A stretch of DNA of 64,000 nt from Eulemur rufifrons (Eukaryota; Chordata; Mammalia; Primates; Lemuridae). The stretch lies in NCBI RefSeq assembly GCF_041146395.1, contig NC_090990.1:50637501-50701500 (forward strand). The letters run 5' to 3'. Both the position numbers and the translations under genes were made by a program. Below the pieces are notes generated by a model, which saw nothing but the letters and a program-made list of their open reading frames with translations, made no database searches and had not been told where the DNA came from. The stretch's first letter is position 1. Every line of letters starts with the position of its first letter. Positions 48,764 through 59,640 of the stretch are shown here, piece after piece.

Positions 48764-48947
48764 ACTCTTTATTACTCTTGATTCCATTAAATTTTTCCTG
48801 TTTTATTTTGTTTCGAAATTTCTCTTTAGTAGGTTGTGTGCTGATCACCCTTAGCTTGGGCTCTCCTCTGCCCAGGTTTGGGCAGGAACTGTGTCCATAC
48901 AGGCCAGACTTAGTTGCCCACTTTCCAGCTTGTCCTTGCTCTACCTG

Positions 48948-49330
48948 ACTGATGGTTCTTATTTGAAAGGTGAATTTGGAAATTATAGGGCTGATTGTGC
49001 CATAGTGTCTCTAACTGAGGTTATAGAAGATAATCCTCTTCCAGATGTAAAATCAGCTCAGCAGGCAGAATTGATTGCCATAATTCATGCTTGTCAATTG
49101 GCAAAAGACAAAACAGCTAACACTTATCCTGACAGCAGACATGCATTTGGAGTAGTTTATGATTTTGGAATGCTTTGAAAGCAAAGTGGGTTTCTGACCT
49201 ATTTCAACCATTAAAAATGGTCAACAAGTCTCTGACCTCTTACAGGCAATCTAAAAACCCAAATCTTTGACCATTATCTAAATTCCTGGTCATTCAAAAT
49301 TAAATAATTTGGAGAACAAGAGCAGCCATT
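48948..49330 (+). pseudogene. pol: pol remnant: RNase H continued
   Basis: RNase H resumes after the retrocopy with a second copy of the TDGS motif (from the target duplication). The frame 48,891-49,178 carries the AELIAIIHAC-type helix and a catalytic-Asp-type 'YPDSRHAFG' block at about 49,128-49,154. It ends in frameshifts and stops. Confidence 0.85.
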
Positions 49331-50365
49331 TCGTTGATGCTGTAGCTAAGAATGGAGCCCTGAAGATTACATCAGACAAAGAATGTCTTGAAATGACCTT
49401 ACTGACTTATTACCCTTCTAAAACTTCAGTAGAAAAAGCACAAATGGGAGCTCCCAAGAAAGAGATAGAGCTTTGGAAAGAAAAAGGAGCAAGTTTTCCC
49501 CACAAACAGGCTTATGGTATGGACCTAATAATAGAGCAATCTTTCCCTCAGGGCTTTTATTACCCCTTTTTCTATAGTATGTTCATAAGCTGACTCATTG
49601 GAATCCAGACAAAATAATGGCATGGGGAAAGCAACATTATTGGAAACCATCTCCTACTATTGCACAGAAGTTTTATTCTTGCTACACTATTTGTCTCAAA
49701 CATAATTCTGGAAAACCCCTTCATGGGTCACAGGGACATTTTCCTTTACATTTAAGGGCCCTTTGAGATATGGCAGTTGGACTTTATCCAACTGCCTCCA
49801 TCTCAGGGTTGTACATCTATTATGGTGCTAATTTGTATGGAGCATTTCCATGTTGATGAGCCATAGCCCAAGCAGTAAGTAAATTATTACTAGAAAAGAT
49901 AATTTTTTCATGAGAAGTTCCATCTAAGCTCCTTTGCTAGCAAGGGACACACTTTACCAGTCAAGTAATTTGATCCACTTATAAAATTTGGCCTATATTC
50001 CAACATTTCCATTCTGTATATCACCCTCAATCCTCTAGACCAGTGAAACACACAAATGGTTTGATAAAAACTCAATTTGCAAAGCTAATGGAAGTTTTTA
50101 ACCTTCCCTGGGCAAAGGCTTTCCCACTGCTTCTGCTCAACCTGCAATCCACCCTATTTGGAAATCATCAGCTCTCTCCCTTTGAAATAATAACAGAAAG
50201 GCCCATGAGACTAGATGAAGGAGCTTATGAACCTACCCTTCTTAAAGGTGATAGCTTCCATTATTGCCAAGGTCTTATGAAACTTATCACCATGAACTCC
50301 AAATTAATAAAGAATTCATTTCACAGCAAGCTCCTGGAAAATGAAGTTATCAAAAATCGTGGCCT
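49331..50365 (+). pseudogene. pol: pol remnant: integrase
   Basis: Integrase, which formerly joined viral DNA to the host genome. A zinc-binding HHCC-type region lies at about 49,590-49,720 and the first catalytic Asp region at about 49,780 ('WQLDF'). In the second catalytic block (about 49,935-49,965, 'GTHFT') the conserved Asp position is a stop codon. A typical C-terminal 'LSPFEII' block is at about 50,175-50,195 in an open stretch 50,043-50,350. An Alu then cuts the C-terminal domain. Confidence 0.88.
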
Positions 50366-50661
50366 ACAGGCAAGGTGGCTCATGCCTGTAATCCTAGCAC
50401 TCTGGGAGGCTGAGGTGGGAAAATCGCTTGAGGTCAGGAGTTCAAGACCAGCCTGAACAAGAGCAAGATCCTGTCTCTACTAAAAATAGAAAAAATTAAC
50501 CAGGCGTGGTGGTGCATGCCTGTAGTCCCAGCTACTTGGGAGGTTGAAGCAGGAGGATTTCTTGAGCCCAGGAGTTTGAGGTTGCTGTGAGCTAGGCTGC
50601 CACCATGGCACTCTAGATCAGGCAACAATGTGAGACTTTGTCTCAAAAAAAAAAAAAAAAA
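50366..50661 (+). mobile_element. Alu in the integrase C-terminus
   Basis: Alu lacking its first few bases, from 'caggcaaggtggctcatgcc' to a ~17-base A-tail. The duplication 'aaaaatcgtggccta' / 'aaaaatcatggccta' at about 50,352-50,366 and 50,656-50,672 has one change. It splits the integrase just before the GPY-type module. Confidence 0.95.
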
Positions 50662-50930
50662 TCATGGCCTATAACCTGGAGATTTCGTTTACCAGAAACA
50701 ACATCAAATAAGATTCCCTCCAACCCCACTGCAAGGGACCCTATCAAGTATTATTGAACAATCTCTGTGCTGCTAAATTTAAGGGTGTTGACTCATGGAC
50801 TCATGCTTCTCATTTACAAAAGGCAGCCCTACCAGAATGGACATCTTCCGTCACTGGAGATCTTCAATTAAAGATGACCTACAAACTTCCTCCTGGCCAG
50901 GACAACAGGTAGCTGACATCTACTGTGATC
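50662..50930 (+). pseudogene. pol: pol remnant: integrase C-terminal (GPY-type) domain
   Basis: Short basic segment with the 'QGPYQVLL' motif (about 50,731-50,754) followed by a 'THASHLQKA' block (about 50,800-50,826), the usual end of class I ERV integrase. A frameshift lies nearby. Confidence 0.8.
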
Positions 50931-50969
50931 TGCTTCCATCCAAGATACTGGACCAGGCCTGTATAACCA

Positions 50970-51103
50970 GTGCTCCATGATTCCAATGCACAGCACCCTT
51001 GAAATATTCTGTCTTTTTTTTTTCTGTTGACTGGAATACTTATTCTCTTAGGCCTCCTTCATATTTTAGGGATCCTTGCTTGGTGGTTTTGGTAAAATTG
51101 TCT

Positions 51104-51142
<39 letters not shown>

Positions 51143-52330
51143 TCTCTTAAGATATACTGTACTAGTCCTATTTGTATATACCTTAGCAGAATGCCTATGA
51201 TCAGGTTTCTGTTTTTACTGTCTGTAATTAATTCAGTTATAACATGGAGGGATAATTCTCTCATCCGAATCTCACAAACCATTGCCACTGTTGGAAATTT
51301 GACAAAATGCTGGCTTTGTCACCCTAAACCATAAACCACTTTTGGCCACAATGACCCATTGGGTCACCAGTATTCCCGATTGCACTCATAACATAACTCA
51401 GGGGTTGCATAAAGCAAAACCTATTTATCTGGTCTGCCTGACTCATCCTAACCTGCCTGGCCCATGTTTCAGTTGAACTTACCAGAATCTCACTGTCAAA
51501 TTAACTGCCACTTCACTCCCAAATGACAGTGGTAAAAACCATGATGCTGTCAGACAGTAAAAAAAAAAAAAAAAAAAAAAAAGTCCCTCCTGCTATCAAA
51601 ATTCAACCCACCCTCTTGCTCTATTATTTCTGACCTATGGTTTAAAAATGCCCAAAAGCTGATGTACTCAAATTATAGTACACTTACCTGTGCTCCACCA
51701 GGATTGACTTTTGTCTGTGGAGGAGATCACTGTCCATGGGCCTATAAATGTCTGAGGGCATGGAATGATGAAGGGCAATGTCTTTTAGGATATTTGGTCA
51801 CCACTCAAACTTCAAGGCATAACCACTGTTCTGCTTTAGATGAAGATTCTATGTGGAGAAAACCTAATTATCTCCCCAGCTATGGAGAAGCTAGCTCCAT
51901 GTACTTTTGGGGGAGAACACTTTTTCCTTGGTGGGGTGTTGCTTTCCTTGAACACATGATCAGAAATCTTTCTGAAACCTTAGACAATATTGCTGGTGAA
52001 GCTGCTGCCTCTTTCACAGCTCAACAAAAGCTATTAATTCACTGGCTAAGGTTGTACTGGGCAATCACATTGCTTTAGATTATATATTAGCTGAGCAGGG
52101 AGGTGTGTGTGTGGTGGTAAATACCTCTTGTTGTGTATAGATAAACACTTCCCATGATGTAGAAACTCATCTAGGAAAAATTAGAAAAGAAGCCACTTGG
52201 CTATATAACAAATCCCTATAGAAGAACCAGGATTTAGTTTTCTTCCTGCTGTTTTTAGTTGGCTCCCTAATGGAACAGGTTCCCTTTGTCATTCTGGCAT
52301 ATAAATTCTCTTTTTCATTATAATCCTTGT
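50970..52330 (+). pseudogene. env: env remnant
   Basis: Broken envelope glycoprotein gene. A hydrophobic leader-like part is at about 51,010-51,100 and is cut by a CA repeat. Surface-subunit pieces follow. The best frame, 51,662-52,078 (138 codons), holds several Cys and ends before the transmembrane-subunit ectodomain. The conserved CX6CC-type disulfide region appears in another frame around 52,095-52,140, and a hydrophobic anchor near 52,290-52,360. An A-run at 51,559-51,582 interrupts the middle. No intact surface or transmembrane subunit; entry function is impossible. Confidence 0.8.
51107..51139. repeat. (CA)n microsatellite in env
   Basis: About 16 CA units inside the env remnant, grown after inactivation. 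Confidence 0.97.
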
Positions 52331-52683
52331 GTGCATTATATTTCTACTATTCAAATTATTAAAATGTTATCTATTTCTCTTTGTTTTACTTCATCTGAGA
52401 AGTAAATGCATGGTACTCTGAAGGCTAGGGATGACTCAACAAGCGACAGCAGCTGTAGATCAATGATTTGACTGAGATCTCATGTTTTTGGTTTTTTTTG
52501 CCGCTTTGTGATGCCATCCCAATTTGGCTTTTGGGTGCTCTTAAAAATTCCTCACTGAGATGCCTCCTTTCCTCTCCCGCACTCTGCACCACCCTCCCAC
52601 TCCCAGCGTGGGACAGGACTGTCAGGGCACCTTGACACTCAGATTTTGATCATCAATGCTTTCAAGAAGAAAGATTTTTGATC
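52331..52683 (+). other. proviral 3' untranslated region
   Basis: Sequence between the env end and the polypurine tract; no frame of note. Confidence 0.6.
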
Positions 52684-52695
52684 AAAAGGAGGAAA
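52684..52695 (+). promoter_or_regulatory. polypurine tract of the provirus
   Basis: 'aaaaggaggaaa' directly before the TG of the 3' LTR, the position and composition of a plus-strand primer. Confidence 0.85.
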
Positions 52696-53150
52696 TGAGG
52701 AAAGAAAAGAACTTTTATCTGAGAATAGCAAGCCCTTTCAAATTATCGGGCCCAGAGAGGCATTAAAATGAGACAGCAATCACATCTTACTTTCCCCCTT
52801 TGAACTATGTATCCATCTCTTGAAATTACTTGCTATTACCACAAGCAGCTATAAATTAACCTAATAACATGGCACTGTACGCTATATACTATATAGTTTA
52901 ATAACGTATAGCCTATCACTAATCAATGTTATTTCTATAAACCAATGAGAATTCCTGACAAACAACTTTATATCAGCCTACTCCCTGTCCCTCTATTTTG
53001 CCTTTAAAAACTTGCTCGTTATAAAGGCCTAATGGAGCTCATGTCCAAGGTTACGTGGGTCTAAGTCTTCCAGGCAGCTGTTCTCACTTTGGCTCTAGTA
53101 AACTCTTTAAATCATATTTTGTGCTTCAGCCTCTTCCTTTTTGGTCAACA
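52696..53150 (+). repeat. 3' LTR of the class I provirus
   Basis: 455 bp, collinear with the 5' LTR ('ctgagaatagcaagcccttt' near the start, 'aaaccaatgagaat' in U3, 'ggagctcatgtccaaggtta' in R/U5). Only the last of the three CCAAT boxes is kept (52,942-52,946). Ends 'ggtcaaca'. Confidence 0.93.
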
Positions 53151-54295
53151 CCTAAATGCTTCAATATCCTTTCTTGCTTCCTACGCAGATTAAAAAATTC
53201 CAAGGTCAACATTTATAGTCACTTAGTTGCACATATTCAATTCTTTACTCATCTCCCTCTTTATCTTACCTGCAGGCAAAAGCACAACCCTGGCTAAATC
53301 CACATCTCCACTATTCCACATCTGCACTTAGCTCGGGGTGCCTAGGGGAAAACATTCAACCAAGCTAATTGAAATCACCTTAAATTCCTGACCAAGCACA
53401 CAAGGGGCTCCTTAATGCTTCCAGATAATTATCCTATATTACCCTAGTTACCATGTGGGAAATGCTGGTAGTAAGAGATATATATGTACAATAGAAAAAA
53501 GAGAGACAATATTTAAAATCAGACAGTGGTCAGAAAATTATGAATATTACAAATAAATGAATTGCAGTATGATGAGAAGGGAAGATTCCCAAGGACAAAG
53601 ATTAAATCATTCCATAGATAATAAGTACAGTGCTTCAACAAGGCATAAGGAAGTGTTATGAGCAAAAATGGGTAACCTTCTACGTGTGGCTATAGAATTG
53701 GCATCCATGCTGGAAGGCCACTAGCTTAATATTCCCTCAGGAGAAGGTTCAAAGTTTATTAAAGCACTAAAGACTAAGCAAGGTTACAATGCTATCGATA
53801 AGTGTTTTAGTGCAGCTCTTGAATGTGCAATGGTTCAAGGCCTATTGGAGTCTGCTTAACATCAAAGGAGTGACAAAAAAGCGAACAGACACTAGGGTAT
53901 CTGTGTCTGCCCTGGAGAACATCCGGATGTGTGTGTCTGGGGAGGGGATTGGCTAACAGTATCTGCTAATGTTTAATGTAGATGAAATTAATCTGCTTTG
54001 GAAAACGTTACCTGAAAGCACATCCATCAACAAGAAAAAAATTTGAACCAAGTTTTAAGGGGTAAATCTCACTTCAGTTTGGTTGGAATTGTGTCAAGAA
54101 AAATACACGTGAACTCCCCTTTCAACACTTTAGAGTTATAAGCAAATGGACTGAGAAATAGCCTTTTAGAACCTAACCTGTTTTATTATATTTTGAACAA
54201 GGAAAGCTTCTATAATTAAATAACAATGATGATTAAAACAATCACTTTGGGGTTATATTTAGTCATTTGTTATAAGTTTATTATTCATAACACTA
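53151..54295. other. unassigned sequence right of the provirus
   Basis: Host sequence continuing from before 38,854. No repeat or exon recognised. Confidence 0.4.
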
Positions 54296-54410
54296 GGCTG
54301 TGAAAATATTGAGAAAAGAAACTATTATCTTCTGTCTTTGTACTGCAAGCATCTTGCAAATTCTATTAAACACTCAGAAAATATATGTGGATTAAATAAA
54401 TCACTAATAA
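54296..54410 (+). mobile_element. L2 LINE 3' end, diverged
   Basis: 'aagaaactattatcttctgt', 'ctttgtactgcaagcatctt' and 'aaacactcagaaaatatatg' fit the last 110 bp of L2. Confidence 0.6.
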
Positions 54411-55009
54411 TCAGTGATAACACAGGCATCCTTAGATAGCAACCAAAAAATTCCCAAGAATGTAAATATTTTATAGACTATGGCTAGAAACTTTTAAAAC
54501 CTTTTTCTCCAAAGATTTTCAAGTTCAAGACTGGGAAAAATGGATATGAGAGTTCTTTCTCAGTTAACTCAAATCCTTCTCTGAGCACTTTGGTTAATTG
54601 AAAATTATATTGCATTTTAATTAATTTTTTGAAAGTCTGATAGTATAAAAATGCTGTTCATTGTGTTCAATGCAGTTCCAAGGTAGACATTAAAGAAGAT
54701 TAAAGGAATAAAAACCAAAGTGCTCAATGTTCTTAGTGCTCAGTGTCCCTTTAGATACTGAGAACTATTGATGCCACCTATATGCTTACTATTTGTATTC
54801 ACATGGCTTCTTTTCTGGGTGATCCTGTTTCATACTTTATTCCCTTCTGTTTTCACATGATTGCCAGATAGACTTGGGATCCATGCAGAACTGAGAAACA
54901 AGTGCTCTATTTGCATGTGCTTAGGCAGCATACACACACATATCCACATACACACACATTCCCTGTTGCTCGATTGCCACAATTGTAAACTCCATCGAAT
55001 TTTTTGAGT
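54411..55009. other. unassigned intergenic sequence
   Basis: Nothing recognised; a short CA-rich patch lies near 54,930-54,957. Confidence 0.4.
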
Positions 55010-55250
55010 GCCTCTCATATTCCAGCACCTGGGCTTGGATATTCACAAAGATGAACTGATCTCATCCTCTTACGAATTCCATAGGTAGTCATTCTTACTC
55101 TCATTTTATAGAAGGGAAATCTGGGGCTCACAGGGGTGATGTCATTTCATCAACATCAGGTGACCAGCAAGTAAAGAATCGGGATTAAAAACCAGATCTC
55201 TATGATTCCCAAGCCCCAGCCCTTTGCTACTAAAACACCCTGCTACCTTC
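55010..55250 (-). mobile_element. MIR SINE
   Basis: Reverse MIR: 'actgatctcatcctcttacg', 'tctcattttatagaaggg', 'ggtgaccagcaagtaaagaa' and the 5' end 'ttgctactaaaacacc'. Confidence 0.75.
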
Positions 55251-55559
55251 CAGGAAAGAATGGTATTGTGAGAGCAATCCATAAAACTGACCAAATGAAT
55301 AAAAATGAGTAAAAATAAGGAAGACTCGTTAATCTTGAATCCAAAGAAAGATTTCTGCTTCATGCATGCTACAGACTTTGATTGTTATTATCTGCATAAG
55401 AAACACCAGTTGCTCAAGCTAAAAACTTGGAACTGGTATCCTCCATCTTCCATATCCCCCATATTCAATGTAAGCATATGATGGTATGTTCAATTTTAAG
55501 AAAGTACTATGTATAATATTCAGCCATACAAAGAAGTTATAGACTCAGAACTGTTATGG

Positions 55560-55735
55560 ACTTTCCCTTTGGTTCTACTCCGTCATTTTACAGACAAGTA
55601 AACTGAAACTTGGGAAGTTTAAGGCACCTGCCCTAGGTCATCTAACAGGATAGTAACAGAGGTGAAACAAGAACAGAGCTCTCCTGATGGTCTATTAGCA
55701 CTCCTTTCTTTGTATCATGCTGTCATCTTTGCAAG
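55560..55735 (-). mobile_element. MIR SINE
   Basis: Reverse MIR: 'cgtcattttacagacaagta', 'aactgaaacttgggaagttt', 'aggtcatctaacaggatagt' and 'agctctcctgatggtctatt'. Confidence 0.75.
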
Positions 55736-55759
55736 GGATGGCATACTACTATCAAATGA

Positions 55760-56040
55760 CACATTCATCAAATATTTACTGAACACCTATTATGTGTCAG
55801 GCACGGTGATATAATGGTAAGCAAAAGAATGTAATAATGGTAAGCAAACAAACAGTTATAGTTTCTGTGCCCTTGGACTGACAGTTTAGTGAGAGTTAGA
55901 GACATTTATCAAATAATTACACATTATAATAAGTTCTATAAACACTACATAGTACGGCTGTGAGAATGTAGCCAACCTGATCATAGATTAGATCTGTGGG
56001 AAGTCAGGTGAAGCTTCTCCAAGGAAGTGATGTTTGAACT
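55760..56040 (-). mobile_element. L2 LINE 3' fragment
   Basis: Reverse L2: 'catcaaatatttactgaaca', 'cctattatgtgtcaggcacg', 'cttggactgacagtttag', then 'tccaaggaagtgatgtttga'. Confidence 0.8.
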
Positions 56041-57130
56041 ATTAATAAAATCTGTGTGAGTGGTAGACTGTAGAACAAAGGAAAAGTAGGAGGCTCCTAC
56101 CTGCAGCTGCTATGAGGACTTGGTTTCCAAAAGCCCAAAGGATATCAAAGTTAAAACCAAGTTCAAACATATAACCCAACCAGTTCAGTCCAGAAACATG
56201 GTCCCCCAAGCCAGGGTAATGTTCTGACAAGCAAAATTAAAACATGTCCTGAGATCAAATGCTCAGCAGTTACTTTTGAGAGTTAATCCACTACAAAAGG
56301 AAGAGTATTCAAAAGCAGACCGAAGTCAAACAGGCCAAGTACTGAAACGTGAGGGTTGTGACATGTGGCAGTTTGACAATGGAAATTCACACATAATTAT
56401 AAAATTGATGAGCATGCTGCATTTGTTGTCATCAGCTTAGTGTCATCACTGCCAGTCCCTTTTAAGGCTGAGAACTGCAATACCCAGAGTTCCCTTCCCT
56501 GTAAGTTTCTGGGTTAGAATTTTCCAGTGAAAGAACTTGCATGAGATTTGGAAGGCAGAAGTGAAGCAGAAGCCATTATATTGTAAGATCATGCCCGTCC
56601 TATGTGTCAGGCTTCCAGACTTCACAAGTTCCTACTTTCACGTTGCAGTGGTTTACAGACTTCCCCACAGAGGCAGCTGTCTCTGTTCCAGTGCTTTCCC
56701 AGATATCACAATGACACCGTTTCTGGAGAAGAGATTTTCACCTCCAGCTTCAGCACTCCAGCTATTTCAAATCTCTTGGATCACCCCAATTTGTGTAAGC
56801 TCTAATTCTTTATTATAATACTTATAATAATACTTATTTTCATAATACTTTGTATGGCTCTGTTTTCCCAATCAACCCCAAACTAATGCAACTTTTGGAA
56901 TTAAAAGTAGTCTCAGGCACATGGAAACTTATGGATGGGACACTTGTATTGGTTCTCTGGCCTGCTTAGATGTAAAGGTATTAATAACTTTCATTTTCAG
57001 TGGTAATGAGTTGATGGTAGTTTATGGAAGGCAGTGGTAAAATAGTTACTTAAATTACCACTGTAGCCATCTGGAGTCAAGTACTTATAGAGTTCAAGGC
57101 TGTAAAGGGCTACAATAGAACATTATAGTG
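56041..57130. other. unassigned sequence, possible old repeat at 56,380-56,900
   Basis: 56,450-56,900 has a degenerate interspersed-repeat look ('gcaatacccagagttccctt' and an 'aatcaaccccaaactaatgc' end) but I cannot assign it. No exon seen. Confidence 0.35.
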
Positions 57131-58738
57131 AAATAATGTGTATAAAAACTATGGGATGGATTAATTGCTTCTAAATGTAATGGAGAACTTGGAGTGGGGG
57201 AAGAAGAATGCACTTAGGGCTCTAAAACTCCAACTCAAGGCTGGGCAAATAATCAGAAAACTTCTCAGACTATCTTGAAAGATAGCATATCTCCCATAGC
57301 TTCAGAGTTGAAATTTCTAGAAAACCAAATCCAAAGTCTTATTCTATGCATGGATGAATTACAGTGCATTTTGAATTCTCATCCACACAGGGTCTTTCAT
57401 GTTAAATTTAGGGCATTCCTTGGGAAAGAGCAGGAACTTAAAAATTGGGAAGAGGATATCCGGTCAGATTTTTATTAAGGTAAGGACCTGGAACCTCCAC
57501 ATTCCCCTGGGCTTTCCTTACCAGGAGAAGCAGTCTTTCCTTCCTTGTGTAAGAGGGTGAGACTCCTCTTGAGAACAGAACCTACAGTGACTACTCCAGA
57601 GATAGTTTTCTTATAAGTGAATGCTGATCTTTAAGGGACCTCCCCCCACCCATTCATCAACTTTACTGATTCTAGACCTGTAATATGACTCAAAGCCCAG
57701 TATACCTTAGATGAACAGATATTAAGTGTAAAATTTTGCCAGCTGATATCAGCAGAAACTTAGAAAATATGGATGATAAGAGCTCTTACCAGTGGGAGAC
57801 CAAGTGAGAGGAATATAATGTTGGAATAGACTTAATTTATTAATATGGATGCATTAACTAGAGATTATAAATTCAATGTACCAGTTCAAGTAACTGGCAA
57901 TAACTCTAGCAGTTTCTTGATTGATTGATTAAAATCTGGGCCCAATAGTGGCCTGGAGTTAATGCAGTTAATACATCAAAACTCCCTTGATATACTACAG
58001 AGCAGCGTTTTCAATTTTGGCACTATTGACATTTCAAGTTACATCACTCTTTGTTGGGAGTTGGGGGTGGGGAGTGTGGACTGTAGATGCTTAGCAGTAT
58101 CCTTAGCTACTAGGTGTCAGTAGCACCTCCCCCAAGTTATGATAACCAGAAATGCTTCCAGACATTGCCAAATGTTCCCTGGGGGAACAAAATATGTCCC
58201 AAATGAGAACCACTGCACTAGAGAAGAGCATCCAAAGGCTTGTGGAGATATTCATGCTGTAGTAGATTTATTATGAATGAGCTGCTTACCCACCTGCTAG
58301 TTATCACCTGAGAGGGTCCAGAGTACATACATTTCATCAAGGCTTTGAGAAATAAATTGCTGAAGGCAGTATTAGCATCCTTAAAAGGCTCTGCAGTGGG
58401 AGTTCTCTGCAAAGAAAATAAGGCATGCTTACCATAGAAATGAGCTCCCTGAATTCAGTGGGTGATGAATGAGATCCCAGAGTGACAAGGTCCAAGAAGT
58501 AATCGGAATGATTTGGCCTAAGGAGATCTTTGGTAGGGACTACTTTATCACGGGATCCATATGACCATAATGAACCACCTATGAAAGTCTTACTTGATTT
58601 GTGGAAGCAAAACAAACAAATAAATAACAAAAGTTGATCCGCTGACAGAGGTCTGACATGAATCATTATAATAGTCAGTCAAGTTTCCTCAATGAATTTC
58701 CAGACTTGAGTCAAATCACAGATCTAGAGCCCTTTTTA
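57131..58738 (+). pseudogene. gag: ERV-L gag remnant
   Basis: Start of an ERV-L internal region. The clearest part is 58,225-58,430, where 'agtagatttattatgaatga', 'gagggtccagagtacataca' and 'aggctctgcagtgggagttc' match ERV-L gag. A 67-codon frame at 57,275-57,478 (Leu/Glu-rich, coiled-coil-like) may be an upstream gag part. MER20 interrupts it at 58,003-58,215. The left limit is uncertain and no 5' LTR was identified. Confidence 0.6.
58003..58215 (-). mobile_element. MER20 hAT-Charlie transposon
   Basis: Ends 'cagcgttttcaattttggca' and 'atgagaaccactg' are the MER20 inverted termini. The inside 'cagacattgccaaatgttcc' and 'ctgggggaacaaaatatgtc' fits MER20. Flanks 'ctacagag' and 'cactagag' may be a worn 8-bp duplication. 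Strand is by convention and uncertain. Confidence 0.85.
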
Positions 58739-58743
58739 AAAGG

Positions 58744-59239
58744 TGCGGTAGGCAGAATAATGCCCTCGCAAAGATGTCTACACCCTCACTCCCAGAACCT
58801 GTGAATATGTCATGTTACATGGCAAAGGGGAAACTAAGGTTGCAGGTGGAAATAAGGTGCTTTAATCGCCTGATCTCAAAATAAGATGATTTACCTGAAC
58901 TATCTGGGTCCGTCCAGTATAACCACAAGGGTCCTTAAAAAAGGAAGAGTGAAGCAACAGAGTCAGAGCCAAAGAGACGGCATTGGGAGAAAGACTCTGC
59001 TGGCCACTGCTGGTTTTGAAGTCATAAGAAGGCAACAAGCCAATGTAAGTAGCCTGTAGAAGCTGGAAAAGTCAAGAAAACAGACAGTCCCGTAGAGCCT
59101 CCAGAAAGGAGCATAGCCCTTCATGCACCTTAATTTTAGTCCAAGGAGACTTTCTAAAATTGTAAGATAATAACTTTATGTTGTTTTGAGCCACAATATT
59201 TGTGATAATTTATTATAGCAGCCGTAGAAAACTAGTACA
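58744..59239 (+). mobile_element. MaLR LTR (MLT1-like) inside ERV-L
   Basis: Landmarks 'cagaataatgccctcgcaaa', 'cagaacctgtgaatatgtca', 'aaccacaagggtccttaaaa', 'gtagaagctggaaaagtcaa' and 'taataactttatgttgtttt' are in old MaLR-type LTR order, ending near 'gtagaaaactagtaca'. It separates the gag and protease regions of the ERV-L. No clear target duplication. Confidence 0.75.
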
Positions 59240-59279
59240 CTAGATCACTCTGAGTAAAGGCTCTGCTACGCTTATAAAA

Positions 59280-59640
59280 ACTTACACCGTAAATCTTCCT
59301 CCCAGCATTTCCCAAAGGGACTTACGTCCACTTACCAGGATGACTGTGCACAGGAGAAAGGGAACTAGCCAAGCTTTCCAGGGATTAATAGAAACTGACT
59401 CTGAACTGATGCTCATTCCTGGAGATCCAAATGTCACTGTGCTCCAATAGTCAAAGTAGGGACTTATGGAGCTCAAGTGATTAAGTTTTGGCTCATGTTT
59501 GCCTTGCTGTAGGCCAATGAGATCTCCAAGCCTAGGGCTATTTTCCTAGCTCTGGAATGCATGGTTAAAAAAGGTATACTCACATTTCCCATATTAGTTC
59601 CTTCATCTGTGGAGTGACAGATATTCTTGTAGGAAAGGCT
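59280..59640 (+). pseudogene. pro: ERV-L protease remnant
   Basis: Nucleotide-level match to the ERV-L protease region ('gaaactgactctgaactgat', 'cctggagatccaaatgtcac', 'gctctggaatgcatggtt'). No usable frame: stops and indels in all three. Confidence 0.7.

Larger units (their letters stand above)
44326..48947 (-). pseudogene. ARL14EP: processed pseudogene of ARL14EP inserted in the provirus
   Basis: A reverse-transcribed mRNA copy of ARL14EP (ARL14 effector protein) on the minus strand. The 5' end is at 48,947 and a T-rich A-tail remnant ('ttctttctttttttaaaatt') is at the left. The 13-bp duplication 'actgatggttctt' flanks it at 44,313-44,325 and 48,948-48,960. No introns are seen in the coding part. 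Layout: 5'UTR 48,764-48,947, coding 47,994-48,763, long 3'UTR to 44,326. Two Alus (46,275-46,587; 47,370-47,745) and a LINE-1 tail (45,240-45,385) are inside the 3'UTR. The parent is thought to link ARL14/MHC class II vesicles to the actin motor MYO1E. This copy is dead. Confidence 0.9.
38854..53150 (+). mobile_element. class I (gammaretrovirus-like) endogenous provirus, complete but dead
   Basis: A whole provirus in the order LTR, primer site, leader, gag, pro, pol, env, polypurine tract, LTR. About 14.3 kb long because at least 5.7 kb of later insertions sit inside it (41,907-42,235; 43,475-43,949; 44,326-48,947; 50,366-50,661). The gag single zinc knuckle, the DTGA protease, the YVDD polymerase and the integrase with a GPY-type end are typical of class I ERVs. 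The His-type primer site and pol connection region point to the ERV-H/F neighbourhood. Every gene carries stops or frameshifts. The two LTRs differ by very roughly 15% by eye, which means an old insertion. Confidence 0.93.

Noticed and set aside
57275..57478. 67-codon Glu/Leu-rich frame as a small host gene
   Set aside because: Lies at the start of an ERV-L internal region and is better explained as a gag-like coiled-coil fragment.
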